In this document: one piece after another, positions 6,375 through 8,362 of the stretch
Layout of the letters: each line of letters starts with the position of its first letter
How positions within the stretch are numbered: position 1 is the first letter of the stretch
Assembly: GCA_017438675.1 (NCBI GenBank)
Contig: JAFRUW010000181.1
Location: 1-8,362 of the forward strand
Origin: Oscillospiraceae bacterium
GTDB lineage: Bacteria; Bacillota; Clostridia; Oscillospirales; Oscillospiraceae
Length of the DNA stretch: 8,362 nt
Direction: 5' to 3'
The notes under the pieces: generated by a model
What the model saw: the letters and a program-made list of their open reading frames with translations, nothing else
Databases searched by the model: none
Told to the model about the DNA's origin: nothing
Made by a program: the position numbers and the translations under genes

Positions 6375-7481
6375 TTGGAAGGCTACAGCATTTACCTGCC
6401 GTGCTACTCCATCGGTCACGGAGTTTATGAAAAAGTTGGAAAGGTCTGTCTGGATTACGGCAAGAGCGCCGTTATCATCAGCGGACACAAATCCCTTGCA
6501 GCGGCAAAGGACAAGCTTCTGAAGGCCTGTGAAAAAGACGGCATCGAGATAACCGGCATTCTCTGGTACGGCGGAGAATGTACTTACGAAAACGTTGAAA
6601 AGCTGGCTGCTGATCCTGCGGTCGAAAAAGCGCAGCTTCTGTTTGCCGTGGGCGGCGGTAAAGTCACCGATACGGTCAAGGCCCTCGGCGAAAAGGTCAA
6701 TAAGGCTGTGTTTTCGTTTCCCACAATCACGTCCAACTGCGCGGGATGCACCAGCGTCAGCATCATGTATAACGATGACGGCAGCTTTTTGAGACCTTTT
6801 TTCATCACCCGTCCGCCGCTCCACACATTCCTTGATGTGGATATCATCGCAGAGGCGCCGTCAAGGTATCTCTGGGCAGGCATGGGTGACACTTACGCAA
6901 AATTCTTTGAGGCCAACATGTCCTCAAGAGGTGAGGAGCTGAGTCACTATGTGGGCCTTGGCGTCACAATAAGCCGCATGTGCCTTGATCCCATCCTTGA
7001 TTACGGCGCAAAGGCCCTGGCCGACAACAAGGCGGGCGTTGCTTCCGAAGAGCTGGAAAACGTCATCCTCGCAATAAATGTAACAACCGCTCTCACGTCC
7101 ATACTCGTCACCAAGGACAGGATCATAGATTACAACACCGGTCTTGCCCACGCCATTAACTACGGACTTACGTCATTCCCCGAGGTGGAGCGCAATCACC
7201 TTCACGGCGAGATCGTTTCCTTCGGCGTCCTGATACTGCTTCTCATTGAGGAGCAGCTGGAACCTTCCATGCGGGGCATGTTTAAAAAGATGTTCGATTT
7301 CAGCCGTGCTGTGGGGCTCCCCACAAAGCTGGAGGACCTGGGCCTTACAGAGGCCGATCAGGATGCTGTCATCGATAAAGCCCTTGCCATGAAGGATATA
7401 GAACACAACCCCTACGTTATAACACGCGGTATGATGGTCAAGGCCTTTGAAGATCTCAAGGACTTTGCAGATAAAGAATGA
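6375..7481 (+). CDS. Iron-containing alcohol dehydrogenase family enzyme (GldA/HcxA-like)
   Basis: Cytoplasmic NAD(P)-dependent oxidoreductase of the metal-dependent alcohol dehydrogenase superfamily, 368 residues, the usual length for the GldA/HcxA group. The N-terminal dinucleotide-binding half includes GGGKVTDTVKA at 93-103. The FPTITSNCAGCTSVSIMY segment (115-132) lines the nicotinamide and substrate site. The C-terminal helical half carries the expected metal ligands: Asp172 (GMGD), His259 (GLAHAINYGLT) and His277 (HLHGE). In glycerol dehydrogenase the 115-132 segment carries STDAP, whose Asp contacts glycerol; here it reads SNCAG, so true glycerol dehydrogenase is unlikely. The pattern is closer, from memory, to the HcxA (YbdH) branch, which reduces 2-oxo acids; this is inference. 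It starts with TTG behind a strong ribosome site. Its stop codon overlaps by one base the AGGAGG of the next gene, a membrane transporter, so the two are probably cotranscribed and may handle the same compound. Confidence 0.85.
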   Translation: MEGYSIYLPCYSIGHGVYEKVGKVCLDYGKSAVIISGHKSLAAAKDKLLKACEKDGIEITGILWYGGECTYENVEKLAADPAVEKAQLLFAVGGGKVTDTVKALGEKVNKAVFSFPTITSNCAGCTSVSIMYNDDGSFLRPFFITRPPLHTFLDVDIIAEAPSRYLWAGMGDTYAKFFEANMSSRGEELSHYVGLGVTISRMCLDPILDYGAKALADNKAGVASEELENVILAINVTTALTSILVTKDRIIDYNTGLAHAINYGLTSFPEVERNHLHGEIVSFGVLILLLIEEQLEPSMRGMFKKMFDFSRAVGLPTKLEDLGLTEADQDAVIDKALAMKDIEHNPYVITRGMMVKAFEDLKDFADKE

Positions 7482-7495
7482 GGAGGAAAACAAAA

Positions 7496-8362
7496 ATGGA
7501 AACAAAAACCAAAACCACCGGTATGCTTATCCTCGGCGTGGCATTTGTGTGGTTCACAACTCACTTCGGCGGGGGCTTCGCCTCCGGCGCCCAGCTTTAT
7601 TCTTACTTTGTGCGCTACGGTATCTGGTGCCTCATAATGCCGGTACTCTCCATGGCGTACAACGCGTTTTTCTTCTGGTACTGCCTTAAATATGCCAGGA
7701 AGCACGAGCTGTATGATTACCGTTCCTACAACAACAGCTTTTACGGCAAATATGCGCCCGTATTCTCAAACCTGTTTGAGTTCCTGTACATAGTTGTTAT
7801 GTGCGTGGCACCCGCTGTGGCCTTCGCCACCGGCGGCGCGACACTCAGCACGGTGACAGGTCTTCCTTACCTGGTATGCACGCTCATCATCGGCGCGTTC
7901 ATTTTCGTAGTCGCAATTTTCGGCACCGATCTTGTGAGAAAGGTTTCGTCAGTCCTGTCCATCGTGATAATCGTCGGACTTCTGGCGGTATACATCCCCA
8001 ACATCTTTGCCAACTTCGGCGGCATCAGGGAATCCGTCGCACAGATGACAGCCCAGAAGCTGCCTATAGGCAAGGCACTGTATTCCGCTTTCCTTTACGG
8101 CACATTCCAGCTTTGCAATGTGGCTGTTTTCGTACAGCACGGCAAAACCTTCAAGCAGCCTGAAGACGCAAAGAAGAGCATGGTCTTCGGATGGATAATC
8201 AATTCCATCCTTATGGTCATCGTCGTCCTCGGCCTTATGACGGTTTATTCCAATCCCGAAATGAGCAAGGCGTCAGTGCCCACGCTGTTCATGGTACAGC
8301 AGGGTGTCGGCGCAAAGGTCCTTACACCCATAATTTCTATACTCATAATCCTCGGCGCCGTG
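7496..8362 (+). CDS. YkvI-like multi-pass membrane transporter (3' end outside window)
   Basis: The frame stays open to the window end, giving 289 residues of an integral membrane protein that appears to lack about 60 or more C-terminal residues compared with the roughly 350 usual for the YkvI family (as I recall it). The ATG at 7496 has AGGAGG (7481-7486) 9 bases upstream. Hydrophobic segments lie near 9-31, 41-64, 92-116, 123-143, 149-171, 193-213, 228-251 and 265-289. The first contains a glycine-rich break, FGGGFASGAQL (24-34), resembling the GAGFASG motif of YkvI-type proteins, which are thought to share the LeuT-like fold of secondary transporters. SVPTLF (260-265) precedes a later segment. 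The substrate is unknown; a small organic or amino acid is plausible. The gene follows the dehydrogenase by 14 bases and probably shares its promoter. Another secondary-transporter family of the same fold cannot be excluded. Confidence 0.8.
   Translation, partial: METKTKTTGMLILGVAFVWFTTHFGGGFASGAQLYSYFVRYGIWCLIMPVLSMAYNAFFFWYCLKYARKHELYDYRSYNNSFYGKYAPVFSNLFEFLYIVVMCVAPAVAFATGGATLSTVTGLPYLVCTLIIGAFIFVVAIFGTDLVRKVSSVLSIVIIVGLLAVYIPNIFANFGGIRESVAQMTAQKLPIGKALYSAFLYGTFQLCNVAVFVQHGKTFKQPEDAKKSMVFGWIINSILMVIVVLGLMTVYSNPEMSKASVPTLFMVQQGVGAKVLTPIISILIILGAV

Overview
The window reads as chromosomal DNA from a low-to-medium GC Firmicute, most likely a gut-type Clostridia (Oscillospiraceae/Lachnospiraceae-like). 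Reasons: strong AGGAGG-type Shine-Dalgarno sites, sigma-A-like promoters, a Gram-positive lipoprotein signal of the MKK..LAAC type on the binding protein, and coding regions richer in GC than the AT-rich intergenic DNA. This placement is inference; no rRNA or other marker gene is present.

Left and centre (about 71-6200, minus strand): a complete oligopeptide ABC importer operon, transcribed right to left as oppB, oppC, oppD, oppF, oppA. It starts from one or two predicted promoters near 6137-6200 and ends at a strong hairpin terminator at 71-99. The first four genes are tightly packed: the oppB stop codon runs into the oppC Shine-Dalgarno, the oppD Shine-Dalgarno starts right after the oppC stop, and oppD and oppF overlap by 14 bases. 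oppA, the binding lipoprotein gene, comes last after a 73-base gap that holds a GC-rich hairpin and an AT-rich inverted repeat. OppB and OppC form the membrane channel, OppD and OppF the two ATPases (both with the cysteine-rich C-terminal domain of this subfamily), and OppA captures peptides outside the cell.

Middle (6053-6374): a 322-base AT-rich divergent control region. It carries leftward promoter candidates for opp, a rightward extended -10 promoter for the genes on the right, and several inverted repeats that could be operators.

Right (6375-8362, plus strand): a two-gene unit. The first gene encodes an iron-containing alcohol dehydrogenase-family enzyme (GldA/HcxA-like, TTG start). Fourteen bases downstream begins a multi-pass membrane protein of the YkvI type, cut off by the window end. 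Together they look like a transporter plus oxidoreductase for an unidentified small metabolite. This pair is the least characterised part of the window. The rest is ordinary peptide-uptake machinery, and I see no phage, insertion sequence, CRISPR array, tRNA or rRNA.
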